Shown here piece by piece: positions 17,090 through 25,300 of a stretch of 64,000 bases of DNA. Under the pieces are notes generated by a model. That model made no database searches. It was not told where the DNA came from and saw nothing but the letters and a program-made list of their open reading frames with translations. The translations under genes were made by a program, and so were the position numbers. Every line of letters starts with the position of its first letter. Position 1 is the first letter of the stretch. This DNA is from Pelotomaculum schinkii (lineage in GTDB: Bacteria; Bacillota; Desulfotomaculia; Desulfotomaculales; Pelotomaculaceae), in contig NZ_QFGA01000002.1 in assembly GCF_004369205.1 (NCBI RefSeq), positions 744,001 through 808,000 of the forward strand, read 5' to 3'.

Positions 17090-17533
17090 TTAATTGGCGA
17101 CATAAAATTTGGCGACCTCTTTAAGCATGACCCGGTTTCCATCCGCCTTATTGATCATCGCAAAGGTACTGTTGCTATTTGGAGAGAGGACAATGCTCCC
17201 AATCTCCCTGGAGCTCAATGTAAATTCCCCGCTGTCGCCTACCCCGCTCACCTCGATGGATTTATAATCACTAATCCCCGCTGAGCCAAGCACAAAGCCA
17301 AGTGATACTTCATTAGAATTTCCCGTGCTCTGCTTGAGTTCCCGTTCCTGTTCACCCAACTGCCTGATCACCCCGGCATCCAGATAAACAGCGATTTTAT
17401 CATACTGTACGACGGGTACAAGTTTGCCGTTTTGGCTGCCTTGCGCTTTGGTGAGCTGTTCAAAAAGAAAGGCGCCCCCGACTACCAGCACAAGAAGCAG
17501 GAGCCCGATCCCGACGCGTTTGTTAATAGTCAT
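17090..17533 (-). CDS. Membrane-anchored exported hypothetical protein (147 residues)
   Basis: One N-terminal membrane segment (VGIGLLLLVLVVGGAFLFEQ) works as an uncleaved signal anchor. The outside part is about 115 residues, beta-rich (VVQYDKIAVYLDAGVIRQLG, then SIEVSGVGDSGEFTLSSREI, ending VMLKEVAKFYVAN). No known domain. The RBS is AAGGGGAGC. The gene lies between an exported Ig-like protein and the ECF S component with gaps of 13 and 25 bp, so it is part of the transporter operon and probably helps the S component on the cell surface. Confidence 0.75.
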   Translation of the reverse strand: MTINKRVGIGLLLLVLVVGGAFLFEQLTKAQGSQNGKLVPVVQYDKIAVYLDAGVIRQLGEQERELKQSTGNSNEVSLGFVLGSAGISDYKSIEVSGVGDSGEFTLSSREIGSIVLSPNSNSTFAMINKADGNRVMLKEVAKFYVAN

Positions 17534-17546
17534 GCCGCTCCCCTTG

Positions 17547-18389
17547 CTATCCCTTTTTTCTTTTTCTTCTTAAAACTTCTACAGCCACCCAGCCAACCAG
17601 TAAAATCCCGGCGCCTACAGCCACCTCATTTTGCACCCGCAGTCCTTCCTCGAAAGCTGCAACCTTGGCCGTATCCGCCTCGCTGGGCGCCGCAGCCCCG
17701 CCTGGCGACACTTCATTGTTTTGATTTGCGGCCACTGTGACACCGGACTCGGCCGTATCTTCAACGGTTGCATTGCTTTGCTCCTTGACCTGATCAGCTG
17801 ACGGCCTTTCACTGCCGGCAGCCGCTGCCGCGGGAGCACTACCCGTAGACACGACAGACCCGGTATTATTAGCCTTTTTCTCCCCGGCCGTTTTAAACTC
17901 GATCGTTACCCCCCGGTTGTTAGTGCTCATGGACAGCGTGGAACCCCCATTCTTGGCCAGCAAATCCGGAGCAACATATAACTTGTAGTTGGTCCCCGGC
18001 GAAAGGGCTGTTGCCGGTTCCACCCAGATATATTGCCTTTTGGAAAAATCCACCGTATCATCAATTTTACTCAAATTAAGAGCTTTTTCATTGCCGTTTT
18101 CATCATAAAGATGAAAACAACGTTTATTTCTTTCCCAGTAGATTAAATAAACGACATTCTTGTCAAAATGCATGGTGATCTTTGGCTTCAACGACACATT
18201 CTCCGCGTCTATAACACTGGTTCCATCATCGAGGGTGGCTGACACCAGACTTAGTGGCTTAAACACACCTTGCGTATTGCCCGAGCCGTCGCCACCATCG
18301 CCATAGGCGGCTAAAGGCAGCACGACCAAAAGGGCGCTGAGCAACAGCATGAGCAACCCCGTTCTTTGCCCTGTATTTCTATGCCTCAT
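17547..18389 (-). CDS. Exported Ig-like (Big_5-type) protein with C-terminal membrane anchor, in ECF operon
   Basis: The protein has a signal peptide (residues 1-30), then one Ig-like domain (about 42-165). A low-complexity Ala/Ser/Glu linker follows (170-245), then a C-terminal membrane helix with a basic tail (GILLVGWVAVEVLRRKRKKG). The Ig-like domain carries the same signature as the surface proteins upstream: LKPKITMHFDKNVV, NKRCFHLYDENG, WVEPATALSPGTNYKLYVAPDLLAKNG. It is displayed outside but held at the membrane beside the transporter. The position (60 bp after EcfT, 13 bp before the next gene) suggests it presents the ligand to the S component. That role is inferred, with no known precedent I can name. 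Confidence 0.8.
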   Translation of the reverse strand: MRHRNTGQRTGLLMLLLSALLVVLPLAAYGDGGDGSGNTQGVFKPLSLVSATLDDGTSVIDAENVSLKPKITMHFDKNVVYLIYWERNKRCFHLYDENGNEKALNLSKIDDTVDFSKRQYIWVEPATALSPGTNYKLYVAPDLLAKNGGSTLSMSTNNRGVTIEFKTAGEKKANNTGSVVSTGSAPAAAAAGSERPSADQVKEQSNATVEDTAESGVTVAANQNNEVSPGGAAAPSEADTAKVAAFEEGLRVQNEVAVGAGILLVGWVAVEVLRRKRKKG

Positions 18390-18449
18390 AATGTTCCTTC
18401 CCTTTTCTGTAGTCTTGCGCCAGGCGGCTGCATCCAGCGTCTGGCCGGC

Positions 18450-19289
18450 CTAACGTAAATTCTGAAGCGACTGAACCTGCAGGCCCATGCCATAGATACA
18501 GATTAGCGGTAAAATACTTACCGTTATGCTTATGAGCAGCGCCGCCAGATCACAGCGGCAAAAGCGCAGTTTCCTGGTCCGGCTGTGGTGCGGCCCGCCC
18601 GTGTAGCACCTGCTTTCCATAGCCGCGGCCAGGTCGGTGGCCCGCTGCAGCGAACTCACCACTAGAGGTATGAGCACCGCCAGAGAAGTTTTCAAACGCA
18701 CCAGTTTCTTTGGTGATGTAAATGGCGCGCCGCGGGACTTCTGGGACCTGGTGATGGTCTCCGCTTCCTCCAGCAGGGTGGGTATAAACCTCAGAGAAAT
18801 CGTAATCAGCATGGCAAACTGATTTACCGGCGCCCCCAGGCGGACCAGAGGCGCAAACAGAGCCTCCAGGCCTCCTGCCAGCTTCATTGGTGAAGTAGTC
18901 ATGGTTAGGATGGTGGAACTCAAGAATAGAATGAGCAGGCGCAAAAATGTTGACAGTCCCCGGTATACGCCTTCTACAGTCACGGTCAGCGGCCCCAGGC
19001 TGAATAGAGAAACTCCCTGGGTATAGATGCACTGGGCCAGAAAACTACAGATAAAAATAATCCATAGCCATTTAATTCCGTGCAAGACCGAAGACAGGCT
19101 TGTTTTCGACAGGTAAATCACCACAAAAATCAACCCTGTGTTGAGCAGGAGCACCGGCCAGCTATAACTAACCAATATGGCGGTAACCATGGCCAGCCAC
19201 CCCAGGAGCTTGGTCCGAGGGTCCAATTGATGAATGATAGAGGTACCGGGCGTGTATTTTCCCAACTTCATTCTTTTCATCATTTTCAT
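18450..19289 (-). CDS. ecfT: ECF transporter T component
   Basis: At 279 residues it shows the EcfT layout: an N-terminal YTPGTSIIHQLDPRTKLLGWL, four or five membrane helices, then the coupling region with two short motifs (RFIPTLLEEAETITRSQKSRGA and ATDLAAAMESRCY). The alanine-arginine-glycine-type motifs contact the two ATPases. Its ATG overlaps the stop of the upstream ATPase gene by 4 bp (ATGA), so translation is coupled. It forms the energising module with the two ATPases, which in group II systems can serve several S components elsewhere in the genome. Confidence 0.9.
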   Translation of the reverse strand: MKMMKRMKLGKYTPGTSIIHQLDPRTKLLGWLAMVTAILVSYSWPVLLLNTGLIFVVIYLSKTSLSSVLHGIKWLWIIFICSFLAQCIYTQGVSLFSLGPLTVTVEGVYRGLSTFLRLLILFLSSTILTMTTSPMKLAGGLEALFAPLVRLGAPVNQFAMLITISLRFIPTLLEEAETITRSQKSRGAPFTSPKKLVRLKTSLAVLIPLVVSSLQRATDLAAAMESRCYTGGPHHSRTRKLRFCRCDLAALLISITVSILPLICIYGMGLQVQSLQNLR

Positions 19290-20134
19290 GCTTTCAACAA
19301 CCTGTCGATTTCACCGGCCGCTTCTTCTACAGTCAGCACCCCTGTGTTTATCGGCAGCCCCCGCTTTTTTAAATTATGCAGTAATTTCATATAGTCAGGC
19401 AGCAACAGGTGCTCATAAGGCAGCTCATCCCGCTCCAGAACCTTTCTGGTCGGGCCCCAGGCCTTGAGGCGGCCTTGATCCAGCAGGGCGACACGATCTG
19501 CCAGGATAATTAGTTCGTTAATATAATGCGAAACCATAATGACGGTCACTTTCTGTTCCTGCTGATATCTTTTGACGGTAGTAAGAATATGGGCGCAGCC
19601 CTCTGGATCCAAGCCTGCCGTCGGTTCATCCAGGATCAGAATATCGGGCTTCATGGCCAGGATACTGGCCACTGCAATGCGACGCCGCATCCCCCCGCTC
19701 AAGCACAACGGCGACAGATCCCGCACCTGTTCAGGGACAAGCCCCACACTTGCCAGTGCTTCATTAACCCGAACCGGAATTTCCGCCTTGTCCAACTCCA
19801 TGTTGTTTAGCCCATAGGCCAGTTCTTCAAATACTGTCGCTTCAAAAATCTGCTGTTCGGGGAATTGAAACACCAGTCCCACGGATTTCCATAGCTGCGC
19901 TCCGTTGTGCTTGTCCCGCGGATCAATGCCCAATACGGATATGCTTCCGGATTGCGGGGATAAAAGCCCGTTAAAATGCTGAATTAAAGTTGACTTGCCG
20001 GAACCGTTGGCGCCGACAACCCCCAGAAATTCGCCTTTTTCCACCGACAGGGTGATGTTATCAAGAGCCTTCTTCTCATTTGACGTCCCGCTATTGTATA
20101 CATAGCTTAAGTTGTTGATTTCAATAACCGGCAT
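19286..20134 (-). CDS. ecfA2: ECF transporter ATP-binding protein (second ATPase)
   Basis: This ABC ATPase of 282 residues shows Walker A GANGSGKST, Q-loop region FQFPEQQIFEATVFEE, signature LSGGMRRR, Walker B ILILDEPTAGLDPEG, and H-loop MVSHYINEL. The glycine-methionine-arginine signature and FPEQQ Q-loop are typical of EcfA2. Its start overlaps the upstream ATPase gene by 28 bp. The two ATPases form a heterodimer driving the membrane T component. Confidence 0.9.
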   Translation of the reverse strand: MPVIEINNLSYVYNSGTSNEKKALDNITLSVEKGEFLGVVGANGSGKSTLIQHFNGLLSPQSGSISVLGIDPRDKHNGAQLWKSVGLVFQFPEQQIFEATVFEELAYGLNNMELDKAEIPVRVNEALASVGLVPEQVRDLSPLCLSGGMRRRIAVASILAMKPDILILDEPTAGLDPEGCAHILTTVKRYQQEQKVTVIMVSHYINELIILADRVALLDQGRLKAWGPTRKVLERDELPYEHLLLPDYMKLLHNLKKRGLPINTGVLTVEEAAGEIDRLLKA

Positions 20135-20949
20135 ATACTGTTCTCCATCTGCTCCAAAGTGGTGATTTGCTCATCCAGCAGGTAACCGCTCTTCCTAAGC
20201 ATTTGAGCCAGGCGAACGATATTCGGCGGCTTTAAGTCAAGGTTCTTTTCCTCCCGGTTGAAAGCTTCCCAGGGAGGGGCGTCACAAACAATACTGCCTT
20301 CCTGCAGCAGGATCATACGGGCCGCCCCGGCCAGGTCTTCCATGTTGTGGGAGATCAGGATGATGGTAATCCCCTGCCGCTTGTTCAGCTCCCGTAAGTA
20401 GTCAAGAATTCCCTGCCTGCCGGTCTGGTCCAGCATGGAAGTCGGTTCGTCCAAAACCAGGTAAGCAGGCCGCATGGCCAGGGCTGCCGCTATGGCAACC
20501 CGCTGCTTTTGTCCCCCGGACAGCATGTGCGGCGACGTATGCCGCAGTTCGCTCAGTCCTACAATCTGCAAGACCTGGTCAACACGGCGCTCGATCTCCT
20601 CCTCAGGCAGGTCGAGATTCTCCGGCCCGAAGGCAACTTCTTCCTCGATCACCGGACTTACCAGCTGGTTGTCCGGATTTTGAAAAACCATAGCCACCTG
20701 GCGGCGTATCTCCTTGATCTGCCGGCGCCGGCCGGTGTCCATGCCGTTCACTATAACCCTGCCGGTGGATGGAAGGTGCAAACCGTTTAATAGACGGGCA
20801 AGGGTGGTTTTACCCGAGCCGTTCTTTCCGGCTATGCCTATAAACTCGCCGGGTTTTATGGATAAATTAACTGCCTTTAAAGCACAAATTTTTTGACCCT
20901 GGCTGTTTGCATATTCTTTGGTGACATTTTGCAGTTGAATCCCCTGCAA
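20107..20949 (-). CDS. ecfA1: ECF transporter ATP-binding protein (first ATPase)
   Basis: An ABC ATPase of 280 residues: Walker A GKNGSGKTT, Q-loop MVFQNPDNQLVSPVIEEEVAFG, signature LSGGQKQR, Walker B YLVLDEPTSMLD, H-loop LISHNMEDL. The FQNPDNQ motif is the standard EcfA1 hallmark. The start codon is TTG at 20949, with GGGGGTGAT about 11 bases upstream. A three-hairpin repeat (21004-21091) lies between it and the SLH gene upstream. Confidence 0.9.
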   Translation of the reverse strand: MQGIQLQNVTKEYANSQGQKICALKAVNLSIKPGEFIGIAGKNGSGKTTLARLLNGLHLPSTGRVIVNGMDTGRRRQIKEIRRQVAMVFQNPDNQLVSPVIEEEVAFGPENLDLPEEEIERRVDQVLQIVGLSELRHTSPHMLSGGQKQRVAIAAALAMRPAYLVLDEPTSMLDQTGRQGILDYLRELNKRQGITIILISHNMEDLAGAARMILLQEGSIVCDAPPWEAFNREEKNLDLKPPNIVRLAQMLRKSGYLLDEQITTLEQMENSICRLLKSTT

Positions 20950-21003
20950 ACTGATAGCGCATCACCCCCTTTTAGTCCGGCATACGAAGCGATACCCCAA
21001 AAT

Positions 21004-21091
21004 GCAGGTGCGAATTCATTCGCACAAATGTTACATTGGCTGCCACAAGTTCGGCGTTAACGCGCCTTTGTGCGATTGAAATGGCGCCTAC
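21004..21091. repeat. Dispersed three-hairpin repeat, copy B
   Basis: Left hairpin GTGCGAATTCATTCGCAC (stem 8). Middle CGGCGTTAACGCGCC (imperfect version of CGGCGC-TAAC-GCGCCG). Right GTGCGATTGAAATGGCGC. The copy lies in the junction between the SLH-protein gene and the ECF ATPase gene. The following bases (TGGCGCCGCGTAAGCG) recall those after copy D. Confidence 0.85.
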
Positions 21092-21142
21092 ATTGGCTCA
21101 AGTTTTGGTTTTATGCTGGCGCCGCGTAAGCGACATGGACAA

Positions 21143-22297
21143 CTACAATAATTTCACAATAACGGCTGCTGCTTCCGCCCGGCTGGCAAAGTCTTGCGGC
21201 CGGAAGGTGTTATCCGGGTAGCCCGACATGAGCTTTTTCGCGCTAACCGTTTTCACCGCGTCCATAGCCCAGTAGGAAAGCTGATCAGCATCGCTGAAGT
21301 CTTGCCAGCTATCCAGCGCAGTCATTTTTTTCGCCAGACAGATCATGAGCGCCATTTGTTCACGGGTGACCGGAACATCGGGCGCAAAATTATTCCCGCT
21401 TGTACCATGCACGATACCGTTGGCGGCGGCGGTGGCGATATAGTCCTTAGCCCAGTGCTCGCCGGTATCGGCAAAGGCCGCACCGGCCTCTCCGGTCAGC
21501 TTGAGCGCCTTTACCAGTATGGCGCAAAATTCCGCCCGTGTGATTGTATCATCCGGTTTGAATGTATTATCCGGGTAGCCGTTCATGATCCCTGCCGCAA
21601 CAAGCTGCTTAATGCCGGCTTCAGCCCAGTGGCCGCCTATGTCGCTACAGCCTGGCGTTTGGCCGGGCGTCATTTGATTTGTGGCTTGCTCATCAGAGGG
21701 TACGGAAGTGGTTGTGCCGCCCGGGTCTATTCCTTTGGTAGTAAACGCAAAGGTATAGGTCTTCCCCAGCTTCAGCCCGTTGTTGAATTCAAAATCAGGA
21801 CCGATTTCAATAACATAGGTTGTGGCCGGCTGAAGCGAGGTGCTTTTGAGCGTCAACCCCAGCGGGGCGTGCGCAGTGATTCTTTTAAACCACCAGTCGG
21901 TAACTTCCATGTAGTAATTGTCAACTGTAATCGGCACAGTTACTATATTAGGCAATACAACAGGCTGGCTGGTTTGTTTATTGTAAAATTTCACGTTGTT
22001 TTCCAGGTTGGCTTCCAAGGTTTTGAAAAAACCGAAGGGAAAATACCAGACCAGTTCCACGTGATTGTAATCAATTAAATCGTCAAACTGATATTCCATT
22101 TTAGAACCCTGGTCGCTAATTAAAGTAGCCGCCGGCTCACATCCAAGCAGTTTTGCCATTCGAGCGGCGCTACCGGCGCCCTGTCCTTGATCCGTGCCGC
22201 TCTCTCCGTAGGCAACCAGGGGTATAGCTCCCAGCAGGAGCGTGATGAGCATTACAACAATCAGCCCGGAACGACACGAAATGCTCCTGATTAACAT
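21143..22297 (-). CDS. S-layer-anchored Ig-like protein with three SLH domains
   Basis: The 384-residue protein has a signal peptide (to about residue 32, LLGAIPLVAYGES) and an Ig-like domain (about 50-185). That domain is marked by VELVWYFPFGF, VTDWWFKRI, APLGLTL and ATTYVIEIGPDFEFNNG. A linker and three SLH repeats follow: HWAEAGIKQLVAAGIMNGYP, HWAKDYIATAAANGI and YWAMDAVKTVSAKKLMSGYP. SLH triplets bind pyruvylated secondary wall polymer. The same WYF-type domain occurs in the next protein upstream (residues 376-540). ATG 22297 follows AAAGGAAGG. The gene lies at the head of the ECF cluster in the same direction, so it may be a surface-bound binding protein for the same ligand. Confidence 0.85.
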   Translation of the reverse strand: MLIRSISCRSGLIVVMLITLLLGAIPLVAYGESGTDQGQGAGSAARMAKLLGCEPAATLISDQGSKMEYQFDDLIDYNHVELVWYFPFGFFKTLEANLENNVKFYNKQTSQPVVLPNIVTVPITVDNYYMEVTDWWFKRITAHAPLGLTLKSTSLQPATTYVIEIGPDFEFNNGLKLGKTYTFAFTTKGIDPGGTTTSVPSDEQATNQMTPGQTPGCSDIGGHWAEAGIKQLVAAGIMNGYPDNTFKPDDTITRAEFCAILVKALKLTGEAGAAFADTGEHWAKDYIATAAANGIVHGTSGNNFAPDVPVTREQMALMICLAKKMTALDSWQDFSDADQLSYWAMDAVKTVSAKKLMSGYPDNTFRPQDFASRAEAAAVIVKLL

Positions 22298-22321
22298 ATC
22301 GTTTACCTTCCTTTCCCAGGC

Positions 22322-22366
22322 GCACAAGGGAGTGAGGAAAACTGCAAATTTCCTCCTCCCTTGTGC
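22322..22366 (-). other. Intercistronic hairpin without T-tract
   Basis: Arms GCACAAGGGAG plus GAGGAAA pair with ATTTCCTC plus CTCCCTTGTGC around a short loop. No U-run follows on the minus strand. It sits between two surface-protein genes and more likely stabilises or punctuates mRNA than terminates it. Confidence 0.55.
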
Positions 22367-22390
22367 TTTACAACTAGTTATTAGCGGTGG

Positions 22391-25300
22391 TTACAGTGCG
22401 TTGACGATCACCGTCACCGCTTCCGCCCTGGTAGCGCTGCCCAGGGGCTGGAAGGTGTTGTCCGGGTATCCTTTCATAAGCCCGTTCTTTACCACCGTGG
22501 CAACAGCGCCTTTAGCCCACTCGGATATACCGGAGTTATCCGCAAAAGAGGTTCCTTCGGAGATCATGGTTAAGCGCGCGGCTTTTACAACCATTATGGC
22601 CATCTGCTCGCGGGTAATCAGGTCGTCCGGACCAAAAGTGTTGTCGTCATAACCGCTGAGTACTCCGTTGGCTGCTGCCGTAGCAATATTGTCTTCGGCC
22701 CAGTGACCGGCGGTGTCCGCAAAGACTTTACCGCTTTTGGGGGTAAGCTTGAACGCCTTTACAAGTATGGTGGCAAATTCTGCTCTGGTGATGGTACCGT
22801 CGGGCTTGAAGCTGCCGTCGGGATAGCCGCTGACAGCCCCTAAGGCCACCAGTTTTTCAATGTTGTTTTGAGCCCAGTGGCCCTCGATGTCATTCAAGGT
22901 TTCCTGCGTGGGTGTGACAACCGGGGTCGCTGCCTTTGGTACGGCAAACACGGCATATTTGGTGAAATGCTCCACCTCCACAGTGATGGTCGAACCGGAC
23001 ACCGTGCCCCCGATATTGACCCACTTTGCCTGGGACTCGTCGTAGTAAAATACGGCCGGTACCCCGTCCGATCCGATTTGGGAAGCGTCGAATTCAAACG
23101 TCAGGGCAACTTTTTCAGCAAAGCTATAGGCAGTCTTGTCTCCAACGCTGAACTCATACACGTCGCTTACCGCTTTAAAGCCTGCGGGAATTTCCGGCGG
23201 CGAGGTTACCTTCTTGATGTCAACCGTAACAGAGCCGGTTTCTTGTAGAGCATTGGCGGGTATAACTACCCTGGCCAGGTCGCCCAATCCGACTGTCGCC
23301 CCGACAGCCGGGTCAACAGAGGCGCTCCCGTTGGTATAGGTGGGGCCGTTGGTGGTAACAGAGATCCCACTGCCACCGGAAGTGGGAGAGCCGGAGCTTG
23401 CCGCTACAGTGAAGGTAACGACTTCGTTCGTGTTTCCGTTGTTTTCGCCGAGTGTATGTCCGTTATTGGCCGTCAAATTTTTGCTGATGATGATTTTGTA
23501 CGTTTTCCCGGAAGTCAGATTGCTCTTCGGGGTGATGAAGATATAGTGTAAGTTATCGTTAATTGTTGTAGAGTCTAATTTGAAAACATTTATGGGTACC
23601 TTTGTGCCTGTGCTGTCCTGCATGGTAAGACATTGCTGGTTGTTGCTCCAGACAGCATCGGTCGTCACACCCCGGTCAAAGTAAAGCCTGACCGTGGGGT
23701 TCACCGGCACAGTGGTACTCCCCTCTATGGGGCCGTCGTCGGTGGAATTGTCACCGTTGACTGTCGTCAGTGTGGAGCTTGCGGCAACGAAAGACAAAGG
23801 ATTTTGTCCGGACAAACCCTGTCCGGTAATGGCCGTACTCCAGTTGCCTGCCGCATCAACCGCTTCAACCGACCAGACATATGTGTTCGTGCCCTGTTGC
23901 AACCCTGTGTCGGTGTATGTGGTCGTACTGCCGTCTACGCTGCCCAATACTACCCCGTCACGTTTGATTCTGTAGTTGACGACACCTACGTTGTCCGTGG
24001 CTGCCGGCCAGGTCAGGGTGGCTTCGGTTTGATTTCTGCTGACTGTCACCGCGGCATTGTCCGGCCATTCAGGCGACCGTGTATCAGACCCGCCACTGTG
24101 GCTACCACCACTGTCGCCACCGCTAGACGCAGCAGTTTGGGTGTAAGTGACAAACCCGGTGAAATGTTTGGTCCAGATTACGAGATCATTATCAACATCG
24201 ATTTTGCCGTCCGTACCCGGCTCCAGCGCGTCACCAACGTCCTGGCTGTCGGAAGTCAGGACGTTGGTTATTTTAGTAAATGTCCCGTTCCTGTAGTAAC
24301 CTGCATCCTTGCCGGCCTGGCCGGGAATGAGGATCCTGACGGCATTGCTGAATGTCAGCTGCACGTCACCAAAGCCGACTTCTATTACCGCGTTAACTGT
24401 GGCGGTTTTCCCGGTATCCGGGGTTACGGTCACGGTGTTGTTGGGCTGTACTGCGGGCACGTTGATGGTGCCGTCCCAATTGGATGAAGCCGGAGCGCTG
24501 ATGGTGGTCCCGGCAGGTACGCGTACAACTACCGCGGAACTGCTAATACCCGTGTAAGCAGCTATGTCCATCGCCGGTAATGCACTGGTAGCTGTGGTAA
24601 CACCGGAGGTATTCAGCAATGAAGATAGATCGAGGGTGGCATTACTTACACTGGCCGGCACGGTCAATTGGAAAGAGGGAGTACTGGCGGTTACCGCCAG
24701 ATTCCTATTGCTGCCACTCTCATCAATAGTAACAATTGGACTGGTGATAGGTACTGCAGGGCTCTGCTCATTCGTTTTGGCCGTAGTCTGCAGATCAGTC
24801 AGGCTATGATTATTAGCAAAATCAGTGGCTTCCACCTTGAAATTATAGGATGAGTCAGGGCTAAGACGGCAAACATCATAGGAAGTGGCCTTACCGTCAA
24901 CTGTGGCCAGCAGAGTACCATTCTGGTAGATGTTATAACTAATGTTAGGAATGTACTGACCACTGTAAGTGTCATTATAAGCCACTCCGTGGTTATCCTG
25001 AGCGGCCGGCCAGCTTAAAGTCAGGCTGGTATCTCCGAGATTTGAGACCGTGAGGCTGCTGCCATCAGCCCAGGACGGAGCGTACTGCGAGGTCGCTGTC
25101 GTGGTGAACTCGAAGGTATAGGTGGTGGCGGTCGACTTTCCGCTGTTGAAGGTAAAGCCCTTGTCGATCTCCACGATGTAGGTGGTGGAAGGCTTGAGAG
25201 CGCGGCTCACCAGGTCGAGGCCGAGGGGAGAGTTGCCTCCTATCTGCCAGAAGTACCAGTCGGTAACCACCTGCTCGTTGATGGTCTGTCCGTAGTATGC

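Noticed and set aside
21194-22078. 294-codon plus-strand ORF opposite the SLH protein
   Set aside because: Antisense shadow of an SLH/Ig gene. The opposite strand has clear domains and a signal peptide.
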